Part shown: one piece after another, positions 6,104 through 13,379 of the stretch
Layout: each line of letters starts with the position of its first letter
Numbering within the stretch: the stretch's first letter is position 1
Source of the DNA: Pseudomonadota bacterium
GTDB lineage: Bacteria; Pseudomonadota; Alphaproteobacteria; Sphingomonadales; Sphingomonadaceae
NCBI GenBank assembly: GCA_029781465.1
Contig: JAKOWQ010000127.1
Coordinates: forward strand, 1 to 16,303
Direction: 5' to 3'
Length of the DNA stretch: 16,303 nt
The notes under the pieces: generated by a model
The model's database searches: none
Told to the model about the DNA's origin: nothing
The model's input: the letters and a program-made list of their open reading frames with translations, nothing else
Position numbers and translations under genes: made by a program

Positions 6104-7378
6104 ATGCAGATCGACGGTCTTCCCAGCTATGCCGAGCTGTCCGGCATCGCCCTGGCGCTGGCGCTGGGTTTGCTGGTGGGAATCCAGCGCGGCTGGGCCC
6201 TGCGCCGGCAAAGCGAGGGAAGCCGGTTCGCCGGGGTACGCACCTATGGCCTGCTCGGTCTGGCGGGCGGGATCGCCGGTGCGCTTCAGGCCAGGGCATC
6301 GGGGCTGGCAACCGTGCTGCTGGCGGCCTGTGCGGCGCTCGTGGTGCTGGGATACTGGCGTGCCAGCAGGCGCGGCACGAATATCAGCGGCACGGCCAGC
6401 CTGACGGGCCTGATCTGCCTGGCGGCAGGTTTCCTGGCCGGAAGCGACGAGTTTGCCCTGGCCAGCGCCGCTACCGGGGTAACCGTGCTGGTGCTGTCGC
6501 TGCGCAGCCGGCTGCACCACCTGCTCAGCCACATCGACGAGCAGGAGATGATGGCGATCGCCCGCTTTGCGCTGATCGCGCTGGTGATCCTGCCGTTGCT
6601 GCCCGATGCGCCCTATGGCCCCTATGGTGCCTGGCGGCCGCGCCAGCTGTGGTTGATCGTGGTGCTGGTTTCGGGTTTTTCCTTTGCCGGCTATGTCGCC
6701 GCGCGGGTTCTGGGGCCGCGCCTGGGGGTGCTGGCCACTTCCACCGCCGGGGCGCTGGTTTCCTCCACCGCTGTCACCGCCTCGCTGGCGGGCAAGATGC
6801 ACGAGGAGGCGATCGACCCCGCGCTGGGCAATGCCGGCGTGGCGCTGGCTTCGGCGGTGATGTTCGCCCGGGTCATGCTGCTTAGCGCCGCGCTGGCGGG
6901 TTTCGCCTTGCCGACGCTCGCCACGCTGGCGGTTCCGGGGATGCTGGTGAGCCTGGCCGCCACCGCGCTGATCCTGCGCAACCGCCGCGACGGCACCGCG
7001 CCCGAAGCGGCGGAGATGGGTCTGCGCAATCCCTTCGACATCAAGCCCGCGCTGGCACTGATGGCGCTGACCATGGTGCTTACGGTGATCGCCCACTGGA
7101 TGCTGGCACGCTATGGCGATACCGGCCTGGCAACGGTGCTGGCGATTTCGGGCGTGGTCGATGTCGATTCGGCGATCATCACCATGGGGAACCTTCCCGC
7201 TGGCACGCTCGACCCGCGAATCGCCGGGCTGATCCTGATGCCGCCGGTGGTGCTCAACTCGCTGTTCAAGTCCGCCACGCTGATTTCGATTGCCGGGCGC
7301 AGAAACGGCTGGAGCGGCGCGGCGGCGATGATCGCCAGCATCCTGGCTTCGGCCGCGGCGCTGCCTCTGGTTCTCTGA
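6104..7378 (+). CDS. MgtC/SapB family membrane protein with DUF4010 domain
   Basis: A polytopic inner-membrane protein of 424 residues. The N-terminal part (about 10-150) resembles MgtC/SapB: LGLLVGIQRGW, then RFAGVRTYGLLGLAGG, followed by several hydrophobic helices. The C-terminal part (about 175-424) matches the DUF4010 layout, with helices around RPRQLWLIVVLVSGFSFAGY, STAGALVSSTAVTASLA and LATVLAISGVVDVDSAIITM. A dozen or so membrane segments are likely. MgtC itself is linked to growth at low magnesium and inhibition of F-type ATP synthase, but that role should not be transferred to this fused form, whose substrate is unknown. The frame is open from 5831, but that upstream part lies antisense to the helicase, so I choose the ATG at 6104; its ribosome binding site is weak. 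It converges with pgmG, leaving four bases between the stops. Confidence 0.85.
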   Translation: MQIDGLPSYAELSGIALALALGLLVGIQRGWALRRQSEGSRFAGVRTYGLLGLAGGIAGALQARASGLATVLLAACAALVVLGYWRASRRGTNISGTASLTGLICLAAGFLAGSDEFALASAATGVTVLVLSLRSRLHHLLSHIDEQEMMAIARFALIALVILPLLPDAPYGPYGAWRPRQLWLIVVLVSGFSFAGYVAARVLGPRLGVLATSTAGALVSSTAVTASLAGKMHEEAIDPALGNAGVALASAVMFARVMLLSAALAGFALPTLATLAVPGMLVSLAATALILRNRRDGTAPEAAEMGLRNPFDIKPALALMALTMVLTVIAHWMLARYGDTGLATVLAISGVVDVDSAIITMGNLPAGTLDPRIAGLILMPPVVLNSLFKSATLISIAGRRNGWSGAAAMIASILASAAALPLVL

Positions 7379-7382
7379 ACAA

Positions 7383-8789
7383 TCAGTGCCCGGCCTGCGG
7401 CCCGCGCTTGAGGCCGGAGAGCGCCAGTTGGGCGTCGATCTGGGCGAGCAGCCGCTCCAACCCAGCCTGTTCCTCGCTTTCGGCACGGGCGACCAGCACA
7501 TCCTGGGTGTTGGATGCGCGCAGCAACCACCAGCCATCGGACGTGGAAACGCGCACCCCATCGGTCGCATCGACATCGGCCCCCGCCGCCACGAGCCGGG
7601 CCTTGACCTCGTCGACCACAGCGAACTTGCGGCTCTCGTCCACCTGAAAGCGCAGCTCGGGGGTGTTGACCAGCGCGGGCATGGCGCCGCGCAGTGCGGT
7701 GACCGAGCGGCCCAGCCGGGCCGAGGCCGCGATCAGCCGCACCGCGGCATAAAGCGCATCGTCGAAACCATAGAACTGGTGCGCGAAGAACACGTGCCCG
7801 CTCATTTCCCCGGCCAGTGGCGCGGAAACTTCCTTCATTTTGGATTTGATAAGGCTGTGTCCGGTTTTCCACATAAGCGGCCGTCCACCAAGGCTTGCGA
7901 TCTTTTCGTATAGTGCCCGCGATGCCTTCACATCCGCGATAATCGTGGATCCGGGCAATTGCTGGAGCAGGTCCTCAGCATAGATCATGAGCAACTGGTC
8001 ACCCCAGATCACCCGTCCTTCGCCGTCGATCGCGCCGATCCGGTCGCCATCGCCGTCGAAGGCAATTCCGAAATCGAGGTTCTTGTCCGCGACCAGTGCC
8101 TTCAGATCGGCGAGGTTCTTCTCCTCGGTAGGATCGGGATGATGGTTCGGGAACGTCCCGTCGACTTGGGTGAAGAGAAGATGGTGTTCGCCAGGAAGCT
8201 TTTGCGTCAGGAGTTCGAGGGCGGGGCCGGCGGCCCCGTTGCCGGCATCCCAGCCGATCCGCAGACCGGAAAGGCGCGCGGGATCGATCCCGGCCAGCCC
8301 CTCGACCAGCCGGTCGACATAGGCATGGAGGACCTCGCGGCTTTCGCGGCTGCCGCTGCCCTCGATCCAGTCCCCCCGCGCCGCCATCCGGCCGAGGTTC
8401 TGGATGTCTTCGCCGAAGAACGGACGGCCAAGAAATACCATCTTGAAGCCATTGTAATTGGCGGGATTGTGGCTGCCAGTTATCTGAATGCCGCCCTGCA
8501 CATCTTCGGCTGAAGCCTCGGCATAGTAGAGCATCGGGGTTGGCCCCATGCCCACCCGCACCGCGTCCACGCCGCTGGCCGTCAGCCCTTCGACCAGAGC
8601 CTCTTCAAGCACCGGCGAACTGGTCCTCCCGTCATAGCCGACCGCCACCCTGGTTCCGCCAGCACGGCGCAGCAGCGTGGCGAACCCGCGCCCGATGGCA
8701 TAGGCGTCAGCCTCGTCCAGGGTTTCGCCTACGATCCCGCGGATATCGTATTCGCGCAGCACCGTGGGGTGGAACTGATGGCTTTTCAT
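7383..8789 (-). CDS. pgmG: Phosphomannomutase/phosphoglucomutase
   Basis: A 468-residue alpha-D-phosphohexomutase that interconverts the 1- and 6-phosphates of mannose and glucose, feeding GDP-mannose and UDP-glucose synthesis for envelope polysaccharides. All four domain signatures are visible. They are the phosphoserine loop TGSHNP (104-109, catalytic Ser106), the Mg-binding DGDGDR (245-250), the sugar-specificity loop GEMSGH (327-332) and a C-terminal phosphate-binding stretch with RASNTQ. The N-terminal FHPTVLREYDIRG is typical of PMM/PGM proteins such as PgmG of gellan-producing Sphingomonas and AlgC of Pseudomonas. AGGAAGG lies just before the ATG, and that ATG overlaps the TGA of the upstream J-domain gene as ATGA, suggesting translational coupling. 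The symbol is assigned by family resemblance; relative use of glucose and mannose substrates cannot be read from sequence. Confidence 0.93.
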   Translation of the reverse strand: MKSHQFHPTVLREYDIRGIVGETLDEADAYAIGRGFATLLRRAGGTRVAVGYDGRTSSPVLEEALVEGLTASGVDAVRVGMGPTPMLYYAEASAEDVQGGIQITGSHNPANYNGFKMVFLGRPFFGEDIQNLGRMAARGDWIEGSGSRESREVLHAYVDRLVEGLAGIDPARLSGLRIGWDAGNGAAGPALELLTQKLPGEHHLLFTQVDGTFPNHHPDPTEEKNLADLKALVADKNLDFGIAFDGDGDRIGAIDGEGRVIWGDQLLMIYAEDLLQQLPGSTIIADVKASRALYEKIASLGGRPLMWKTGHSLIKSKMKEVSAPLAGEMSGHVFFAHQFYGFDDALYAAVRLIAASARLGRSVTALRGAMPALVNTPELRFQVDESRKFAVVDEVKARLVAAGADVDATDGVRVSTSDGWWLLRASNTQDVLVARAESEEQAGLERLLAQIDAQLALSGLKRGPQAGH

Positions 8790-9079
8790 TGACCGCCTTC
8801 CTGCCGTTCTAGGCGCGCCAGCAACAGGTCGCGGGCGCGGTTGGCTTGATGCACCTGATCGTTGGTCCCGCCGCGATCGGGATGGACGCGGGCAAGCAAA
8901 CGGCGATGCGCATCAAGCACTTCCTCGCGCCTAGCCGCGCGATCCACGCCAAGCAAGGCGCGCGCCTGGGCTTCGGCCTGCCCGCGTTCCGATGTGGCCC
9001 ACAGCTGCCAGGGCCACTGGCCGGTCAGCGCGCGCACCAGCAGCGAGGCGAGCAGGGCGATGACGATCAGGCGGCCCAT
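8786..9079 (-). CDS. Small membrane-anchored J-domain protein (Tim14/Pam18-like layout)
   Basis: A 97-residue protein with an N-terminal membrane segment (about 3-19, RLIVIALLASLLVRALT), a short linker (PWQLWATSERGQAEAQ) and a C-terminal J domain (about 40-92). The J domain has LLGVDRAARREEVLDAHRRL and the essential HPD at 66-68 followed by RGG. HPD is what stimulates Hsp70 ATPase, so this should recruit DnaK at the inner membrane. There is no Gly/Phe region, zinc finger or client domain, so it is not DnaJ itself. The anchor-then-J order and DAHRR...HPD-basic-GG resemble mitochondrial Tim14/Pam18. Its start lies 14 bases after the mipZ stop with AGGAA at good spacing, and its stop overlaps the pgmG start, so it is the middle gene of one transcript. 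The partner process is unknown. Confidence 0.85.
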   Translation of the reverse strand: MGRLIVIALLASLLVRALTGQWPWQLWATSERGQAEAQARALLGVDRAARREEVLDAHRRLLARVHPDRGGTNDQVHQANRARDLLLARLERQEGGQ

Positions 9080-9093
9080 CGTGCCGGTTCCTG

Positions 9094-9912
9094 TCAGCCC
9101 TGCGCCGCCAGCGCCAGTTCGGGCTCGCGCCGCGCGGGAACCGGCAGGCGCAGCTGCGCCAGCAGCGCGCGCAGTTCCTGCCGGGCGACCAGGTGGCTGG
9201 TGCCCAGCTCGCCCAGATGGCCCTTGTCGAGCAGGGTCAGCCCCGAAGGGAACAGCTCGCGGTAGATCACGCGTTCCGAAAGCCCGTTGGCGATGCGAAA
9301 GCCGACGCGCTTGGAAAGCTCGGTCAGGGCCTGATCGAGCCGGCGCATGTTGCGCGCCTCGATATGGCCGGTGCGGTTGCGCACCACCACCCAGTCCATC
9401 TCGCGCCGGTTCTCGCGGATGCCGGTCATCGCGCGCTTCTTGCGCGCTTCCCAGATCAGCTCGGCATAGAATGACAGGCGGCGGACCTTGAAGGTCTCCG
9501 CATCGACCTGCCCGATCAGGTCGAAATCGACAAAGCTGTCATTGAGCGGTGTGACCAGTGTGTCGGCCCCGGTCGCGACATGGCGGGCCAGCGGATCGTC
9601 GCGGCCCGGGGTGTCGAACAGCACGAAATCCATGCCCTCGCCCATTTCCCGCGCCATCAGATCGAGCTCGACAGGATCGTCGCCGCGATAGACCGCGAAG
9701 CTGGCGCTGGGCAGCTCGATCCCGCGCCGCCGCATGGTCTCGGCCCGGTTCTCCAGATAGCGGTGCAGGGTGCGCTGGCGCGAATCGAGATCGATCGCCG
9801 CCACCCGCGCCCCCTGATAGGCCAGCGCGATCGCCACATGGACCGCCGTCGTCGATTTGCCGGTCCCGCCCTTTTCGTTGGCAAACACGATTCGGTGAGG
9901 GGCATGGGGCAT
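9094..9912 (-). CDS. mipZ: Division plane positioning ATPase MipZ
   Basis: A 272-residue ParA/MinD-type P-loop ATPase. The deviant Walker A is KGGTGKS (14-20), Walker B/switch is FVLFDTPG (96-103), and DLDSRQRTLHRYLENR (41-56) is characteristic of MipZ. The C-terminal half has further MipZ-like blocks: TPLNDSFVDFDLIG (121-134), MDWVVVRNR (172-180), KRVGFRI (201-207) and ERVIYRELFPSGLTLLD (213-229). In Caulobacter, MipZ dimerises with ATP on DNA near ParB at the origin and blocks FtsZ assembly, confining division to midcell. No parB is in the window. The frame is open upstream to 9978; I choose the ATG at 9912 because family-like sequence starts there, although no good ribosome binding site is seen. 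It leads the mipZ, J-domain, pgmG unit and is divergent from panC. Confidence 0.93.
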   Translation of the reverse strand: MPHAPHRIVFANEKGGTGKSTTAVHVAIALAYQGARVAAIDLDSRQRTLHRYLENRAETMRRRGIELPSASFAVYRGDDPVELDLMAREMGEGMDFVLFDTPGRDDPLARHVATGADTLVTPLNDSFVDFDLIGQVDAETFKVRRLSFYAELIWEARKKRAMTGIRENRREMDWVVVRNRTGHIEARNMRRLDQALTELSKRVGFRIANGLSERVIYRELFPSGLTLLDKGHLGELGTSHLVARQELRALLAQLRLPVPARREPELALAAQG

Positions 9913-10016
9913 GGACACGGCAGGCACGGCTCGCTTCAAAGGGTTGATGTCCGCTGCAGCGCAGCATAGGAGCGGCACGACAGCCGCCCGAGCTTTCTAC
10001 CCGAGGGGATTTGCGC
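9913..10016. promoter_or_regulatory. Divergent promoter region mipZ / panC
   Basis: This 104-base spacer separates divergent mipZ and panC. For panC, TTGATG (9944-9949) is followed after 17 bases by TAGGAG (9967-9972), a plausible but weak sigma-70 pair. For mipZ a TATGCT-like -10 reads on the minus strand around the same place, without a clear -35. AGGGGA at 10004-10009 is the panC ribosome binding site. Overlapping promoters could link expression of the two genes, but this is inferred. Confidence 0.35.
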
Positions 10017-10877
10017 GTGCAAACGATTGGCCAGCTTGATCCACTGCGCAGCGCCGTGACGGCTCTGCGCGGCGACGGCCCGATCGCGCTGGTGCCGACG
10101 ATGGGGGCGCTGCACCAGGGCCACCTGAGCCTGATCCGCGAAGCACGGGCCCGTGCCGCGCATGTGGTCGTCTCGATCTTCGTCAACCCGCGCCAGTTCG
10201 GCCCGAGCGAGGATCTGGCCACCTATCCGCGTCCGATCGAGGCGGATTCGGCGCTGCTGGAGGCGGAAGGGGTCAGCCTGCTCTGGCTTCCCGATCCGGC
10301 AACCATGTACCCGGCGGGCTACGCCACCACGGTGTCGGTTTCGGGCGTGGCGGACAACCTGTGCGGAGCCGCCCGCCCCGGCCATTTCGACGGCGTCGCC
10401 ACGGTGGTCGCCAAGCTGTTCAATCAGGTCGGACCCGATATGGCCTTCTTCGGCGAAAAGGACTGGCAGCAACTCGCCGTGATCCGCCGCATGGCCCGCG
10501 ATCTCGATCTGGTCCATCCCGCCGCGCCGGCGATTCACGGCGTCGCCACGGTACGCGAAGCCGATGGCCTGGCGCTGTCTTCGCGCAATGCCTACCTTTC
10601 GCCGTCCGAACGCGCCAGCGCGGCAGCCCTGCCGCAGGCAATGCGCGCCGCGATCGCCGCGATCGCTGCCGGTTCCCCCTACGGCGATGCGCTCGGCACG
10701 CTGCAGCGAACCCTTCTGGCAGCGGGATTTTCCTCGCTCGACTATGCCGAGGTGCGCGATGCCGCTTCGCTCGCGCTGCGCGATGCGCCACACCCCGATC
10801 CGGCCCGGCTGTTCGTCGCGGCGCGGATCGGCAAGACCCGCCTGATCGACAATATGCCGCTGATCGCGCCCGCATGA
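10017..10877 (+). CDS. panC: Pantothenate synthetase (pantoate--beta-alanine ligase)
   Basis: A 286-residue cytoplasmic enzyme that joins pantoate and beta-alanine with ATP to give pantothenate, the precursor of CoA. All the family's conserved blocks are present: PTMGALHQGH (27-36, including the HxGH ATP motif), FVNPRQFGPSEDLATYPR (55-72), ARPGHFDGVATVV (119-131), FFGEKDWQQL (144-153) and READGLALSSRNAYLS (180-195). A TTG at 10011 in the same frame sits directly against AGGGGA (10004-10009), too close for initiation. The GTG at 10017 lies seven bases away and gives the usual N-terminus MQTIGQL, so I choose it. Other pantothenate genes (panB, panD) are not in the window. Adjacency to mipZ seems to recur in alphaproteobacteria, from memory. 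Confidence 0.95.
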   Translation: MQTIGQLDPLRSAVTALRGDGPIALVPTMGALHQGHLSLIREARARAAHVVVSIFVNPRQFGPSEDLATYPRPIEADSALLEAEGVSLLWLPDPATMYPAGYATTVSVSGVADNLCGAARPGHFDGVATVVAKLFNQVGPDMAFFGEKDWQQLAVIRRMARDLDLVHPAAPAIHGVATVREADGLALSSRNAYLSPSERASAAALPQAMRAAIAAIAAGSPYGDALGTLQRTLLAAGFSSLDYAEVRDAASLALRDAPHPDPARLFVAARIGKTRLIDNMPLIAPA

Positions 10878-10992
10878 CGCAAATATGCAAGGCGGCGGCA
10901 TCGGCGGTATGTAGTGATGCGAACAGCCTTGCGTTGTGATATCCGGGCGCGCAGCCAAAATCCGCCGCCCGCCGAGATGGGAGAAAATTCCG

Positions 10993-11769
10993 ATGCGTAA
11001 ATCCTTTGCCGCCGCTCTGGCCCTTGCCGCGCTCGTCAGCGCCCCGCCCGCCTTTGCCAAGGAGAAAGGCTCGTCCGGGCATCAGGCCCAGGCCAAGGGC
11101 ACTCGTGAGATCCCGCATTGCACCCACAAGCTGGGCGCGATCGCGATCGTCGAGCCGGATAACCAGTGGTGGCGCGAATACAACCTCGGCAGCCCCGAGG
11201 CGATCCTCAGGGTCTTCGTCAAGGAATCGGGCTGCTTCACCCTCGTCAACCGTGGACGCGCCATGCAGAGCCGCTCGATGGAGCGGGCGATGGCGGATTC
11301 GGGCGAGCTTCAGGACGGCTCGAACCTGGGCAAGGGCCAGGTCCGCGTCGCCGACTATTTCATCCAGCCCGATATCGTCACCGCCAACCGCAATTCGGGC
11401 GGTAACGCCATCGGCGGGGTGCTCGGCGGGATCGGCGGCGGCCTGTTCGGGCGCGGCGCGGGCGCGATCCTGGGCGGAATCAACATCAAGAAGGGCGAGG
11501 CGAGCGTCACGCTGACCGTGGTCGATGCCCGCACCACCGAGGAAGTCGCCTTGACCGAAGGCTATTACCGCAAATCGGACCTCGGCTGGGGTGCGGGTGG
11601 CGGTCTGTTCAGCGGCGGCACTTTCGCCGCGGCGGGCGCCGGTGGCTATCAGGATACCGCGATCGGGCAGATCATCGTGCTGGCCTATCTCGATGCCTAT
11701 ACAAAGCTGGTGAGCGAACTGGGCGGCCTGCCCGACGATGCCGCCGCGGCCGCACCCGAAGCAAAGTAG
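10993..11769 (+). CDS. Secreted CsgG/HfaB-family protein
   Basis: A 258-residue exported protein. Residues 1-22 form a signal peptide (MRK start, Ala/Leu core, cut after PPAFA). The mature part resembles the CsgG/HfaB family: an early GAIAIVEP strand, then AILRVFVKESGCFTLVNRG, a Gly-rich stretch around 136-165 (GGNAIGGVLGGIGGG and GAGAILGG), VTLTVVDARTTEEV and a C-terminal helix AYLDAYTKLVSELG. CsgG forms an outer-membrane secretion pore for curli, and HfaB helps attach the holdfast. Both are lipoproteins, whereas this protein has no Cys near the signal-peptide cut and no csg or hfa genes beside it. GGGAGA at 10979-10984 sits eight bases before the ATG and decides the start, although the frame is open from 10936. 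It is preceded by panC with a 115-base gap; a pore role is not established. Confidence 0.75.
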   Translation: MRKSFAAALALAALVSAPPAFAKEKGSSGHQAQAKGTREIPHCTHKLGAIAIVEPDNQWWREYNLGSPEAILRVFVKESGCFTLVNRGRAMQSRSMERAMADSGELQDGSNLGKGQVRVADYFIQPDIVTANRNSGGNAIGGVLGGIGGGLFGRGAGAILGGINIKKGEASVTLTVVDARTTEEVALTEGYYRKSDLGWGAGGGLFSGGTFAAAGAGGYQDTAIGQIIVLAYLDAYTKLVSELGGLPDDAAAAAPEAK

Positions 11770-11870
11770 GCCCGCCAGGCCCGGCCCGCACAGCGCTCGG
11801 CCAAGTGCCGATCGCGCGCGGGTCGGGGCCGCCCGTCGCCCGACAAGGGCGGGGTAGGCAAAAGACTAAG
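11770..11870 (+). other. GC-rich spacer after the CsgG-like gene
   Basis: No gene is apparent here. GTCGGG (11822-11827) and CCCGAC (11839-11844) can pair around an 11-base loop, but no T-run follows, so a Rho-independent terminator is not supported. Confidence 0.4.
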
Positions 11871-11900
11871 TTGACAAGCGCCCCCACCCCCCGCTAGTGG
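11871..11900 (+). promoter_or_regulatory. Sigma-70 promoter of the tRNA-Leu gene
   Basis: A perfect -35 hexamer TTGACA (11871-11876) is followed after 18 bases by TAGTGG (11895-11900) as a degenerate -10. The transcript would start about 40 bases before the tRNA. A consensus -35 with a poor GC-containing -10 fits a strong stable-RNA promoter in a high-GC alphaproteobacterium. Confidence 0.65.
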
Positions 11901-11944
11901 CGCGCTCCTACCCGGCGGCGGGCGATTTGGCCCACCGTCCCCGT

Positions 11945-12031
11945 GCCCAGATGGCGGAATTGGTAGACGCACCGTCTTCAGGTGGCGGCGCTGGAAACGG
12001 CGTGGAGGTTCGAGTCCTCTTCTGGGCACCA
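11945..12031 (+). tRNA. tRNA-Leu (anticodon CAG)
   Basis: An 87-base cloverleaf. The acceptor stem GCCCAGA (11945-11951) pairs with TCTGGGC (12021-12027), with discriminator A and encoded CCA at 12029-12031. The D arm has GGCGGAATTGGTAGACGC. The anticodon stem CCGTC/GGCGG (11972-11976 with 11984-11988) carries the loop TTCAGGT, anticodon CAG at 11979-11981, which reads CUG. The long variable arm CGCTG-GAAA-CGGCG is that of a class II tRNA, and the T arm has GGTTCGAGTCC. The gene is intact; no integrase or attachment-site duplication follows it. Confidence 0.97.
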
Positions 12032-12122
12032 TTTTCAAATCCCTAGCCGATTGACGCGCCGGGCTGGTGCTGCACAGTGCGGCGGCCGCCGGACTTGGCG
12101 GGATGATGCCGGGGATGCCGCC

Positions 12123-13283
12123 ATGCGCCAGTTCAGCGAAGACCAGATCCTGTTCCGCCACGCCTATCGCAGGTTCCTCGAGGCCGAGATCGCCCCGCAC
12201 ATGGAGCATTGGCGCGAAGCCGGGATCGTCGATCGCAGCGCTTTCCGGAAAGCCGGGGACCAGGGCTTCCTGATGATCTGGCCGGACGAGAAATACGGCG
12301 GTCTGGGCGACGGCGACTTCCGCTATGAGCAGATCATCATCGAAGAAACCACCCGCGCCGGGTGCAAGCAATGGTTCAACACGCTGCATTCGCGGCTGGT
12401 CGGGCCCTATTTCCAGCGTTTCGGCAGCGAGGAGCAGCGCATGCGCTTCCTGCCCGGCTGTGTTTCGGGCGAAACCATCCTGGCGATCGCGATGACCGAA
12501 GCCGGCGCGGGATCGGATCTGGCCGGAATGCGCACCAGCGCCCAGGACAGGGGCGATCACTGGCTGCTCAACGGATCGAAGACCTATATTTCCAACGGGA
12601 TCAACGCCGATCTGGTGATCGTTGCGGCCAAGGTGGCGGGCGCGGAAAAGAAGCACGCGATGGTGCTGCTGGTGATCGAGCGGGGGATGGAGGGCTTCGA
12701 GCGCGGCCGCAATCTCAAGAAGATGGGCATGCCCGCGCAGGACACCGCCGAACTGTTCTTCAGCAACGTCAAGGTGCCCAAGGCCAACCAGCTGGGCGAG
12801 GCGGGCAAGGGCTTCTACTACCTGATGGAAGGATTGGCGGAGGAACGGCTGATCTCGGCCTGCGGCTGCGCGGCCAATGCCCGCAAGGCCTTCGATATCA
12901 CCCGCGATTATGTAATGCAGCGCCAGCTGTTCGGCGCGCCGCTGGCCGATCAGCAGAACACCCAGTTCCGCATGGCCGAAATGGATACCGAGATCGAGCT
13001 GGCGCAGGTCTATGTCGATCACTGCGTGGCCGAGCACAACGCCGGGCGGCTGAACGGCAACATGGGCGCCAAGGCCAAGATGGTGGCGAGCGAAGTGGAG
13101 TGGAAGATGCTCGATCTCGGGGTGCAGCTGCATGGCGGGGCGGGGTTCATGGACGAATACCCGATCAGCCGGATGTTCGCCGATGCGCGGATCAACCGCA
13201 TCCTTGCCGGATCGAGCGAGGTGATGCGGCTGATCATCGGGCGCGATGTCTTCTCGCAGAAGTACCAGAGCCTGTTCGACTGA
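12123..13283 (+). CDS. Acyl-CoA dehydrogenase (LCAD/IVD-like active site)
   Basis: A 386-residue FAD-dependent acyl-CoA dehydrogenase that would introduce an alpha-beta double bond into an acyl-CoA. Family blocks are visible: AIAMTEAGAGSDLAGMRT (121-138), NGSKTYISNGINADLV (150-165), MGMPAQDTAELFFSNVKVP (201-219), QRQLFGAPLADQQNTQFRMAEM (266-287) and QLHGGAGFMDEYPISRMFADARINRILAGSSEV (335-367). At the usual catalytic Glu of the YEGT motif this protein has Ala362 (ILAGSSE). A glutamate appears instead in AEERL (Glu241), matching the PQERL/LERL position of long-chain and isovaleryl-CoA dehydrogenases. The frame is open from 11982 through the tRNA; the ATG at 12123 gives the normal N-terminus, with GGGGA about ten bases before it. 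The acyl-CoA ligase follows 96 bases downstream. The substrate is unknown. Confidence 0.93.
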   Translation: MRQFSEDQILFRHAYRRFLEAEIAPHMEHWREAGIVDRSAFRKAGDQGFLMIWPDEKYGGLGDGDFRYEQIIIEETTRAGCKQWFNTLHSRLVGPYFQRFGSEEQRMRFLPGCVSGETILAIAMTEAGAGSDLAGMRTSAQDRGDHWLLNGSKTYISNGINADLVIVAAKVAGAEKKHAMVLLVIERGMEGFERGRNLKKMGMPAQDTAELFFSNVKVPKANQLGEAGKGFYYLMEGLAEERLISACGCAANARKAFDITRDYVMQRQLFGAPLADQQNTQFRMAEMDTEIELAQVYVDHCVAEHNAGRLNGNMGAKAKMVASEVEWKMLDLGVQLHGGAGFMDEYPISRMFADARINRILAGSSEVMRLIIGRDVFSQKYQSLFD

Positions 13284-13379
13284 GTTTCGCAGAAGCTGGT
13301 TGCGAATCGGAACTGGTTTGCGCAAGGCTGCGGCGAACGAAGCCCGCGGCGTGACGGGCCGGGGAAGGATAGCATTGGT

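Noticed and set aside
3462..6404. A 980-codon plus-strand open frame opposite the helicase gene.
   Set aside because: Its translation is Arg/Pro/Gln/His-rich with no domain motifs, while the opposite strand encodes a complete SF2 helicase. It is an antisense shadow caused by high GC at third positions.
6014..7576. A 520-codon minus-strand open frame opposite the MgtC-like gene.
   Set aside because: Gln/Arg/His-rich with no membrane or domain pattern; the plus strand gives a coherent polytopic membrane protein with family motifs.
10874..10939. A 21-residue ORF starting in an ATGA overlap with the panC stop.
   Set aside because: The overlap is suggestive, but the product has no recognisable feature and 22 codons is well within chance. 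I see no independent support.
11822..11844. Hairpin GTCGGG/CCCGAC after the CsgG-like gene as a terminator.
   Set aside because: The loop is long and no T-run follows, so it does not meet the pattern of a Rho-independent terminator.
12051..12078. TTGACG with a CACAGT-like -10 as a promoter for the acyl-CoA dehydrogenase.
   Set aside because: The -10 matches the consensus at only three positions and the spacing is 16; too weak to annotate.
11945..12122. Possible integration site at the 3' end of tRNA-Leu.
   Set aside because: No integrase, no repeated tRNA 3' end in the following sequence and no shift in composition are visible in the window.
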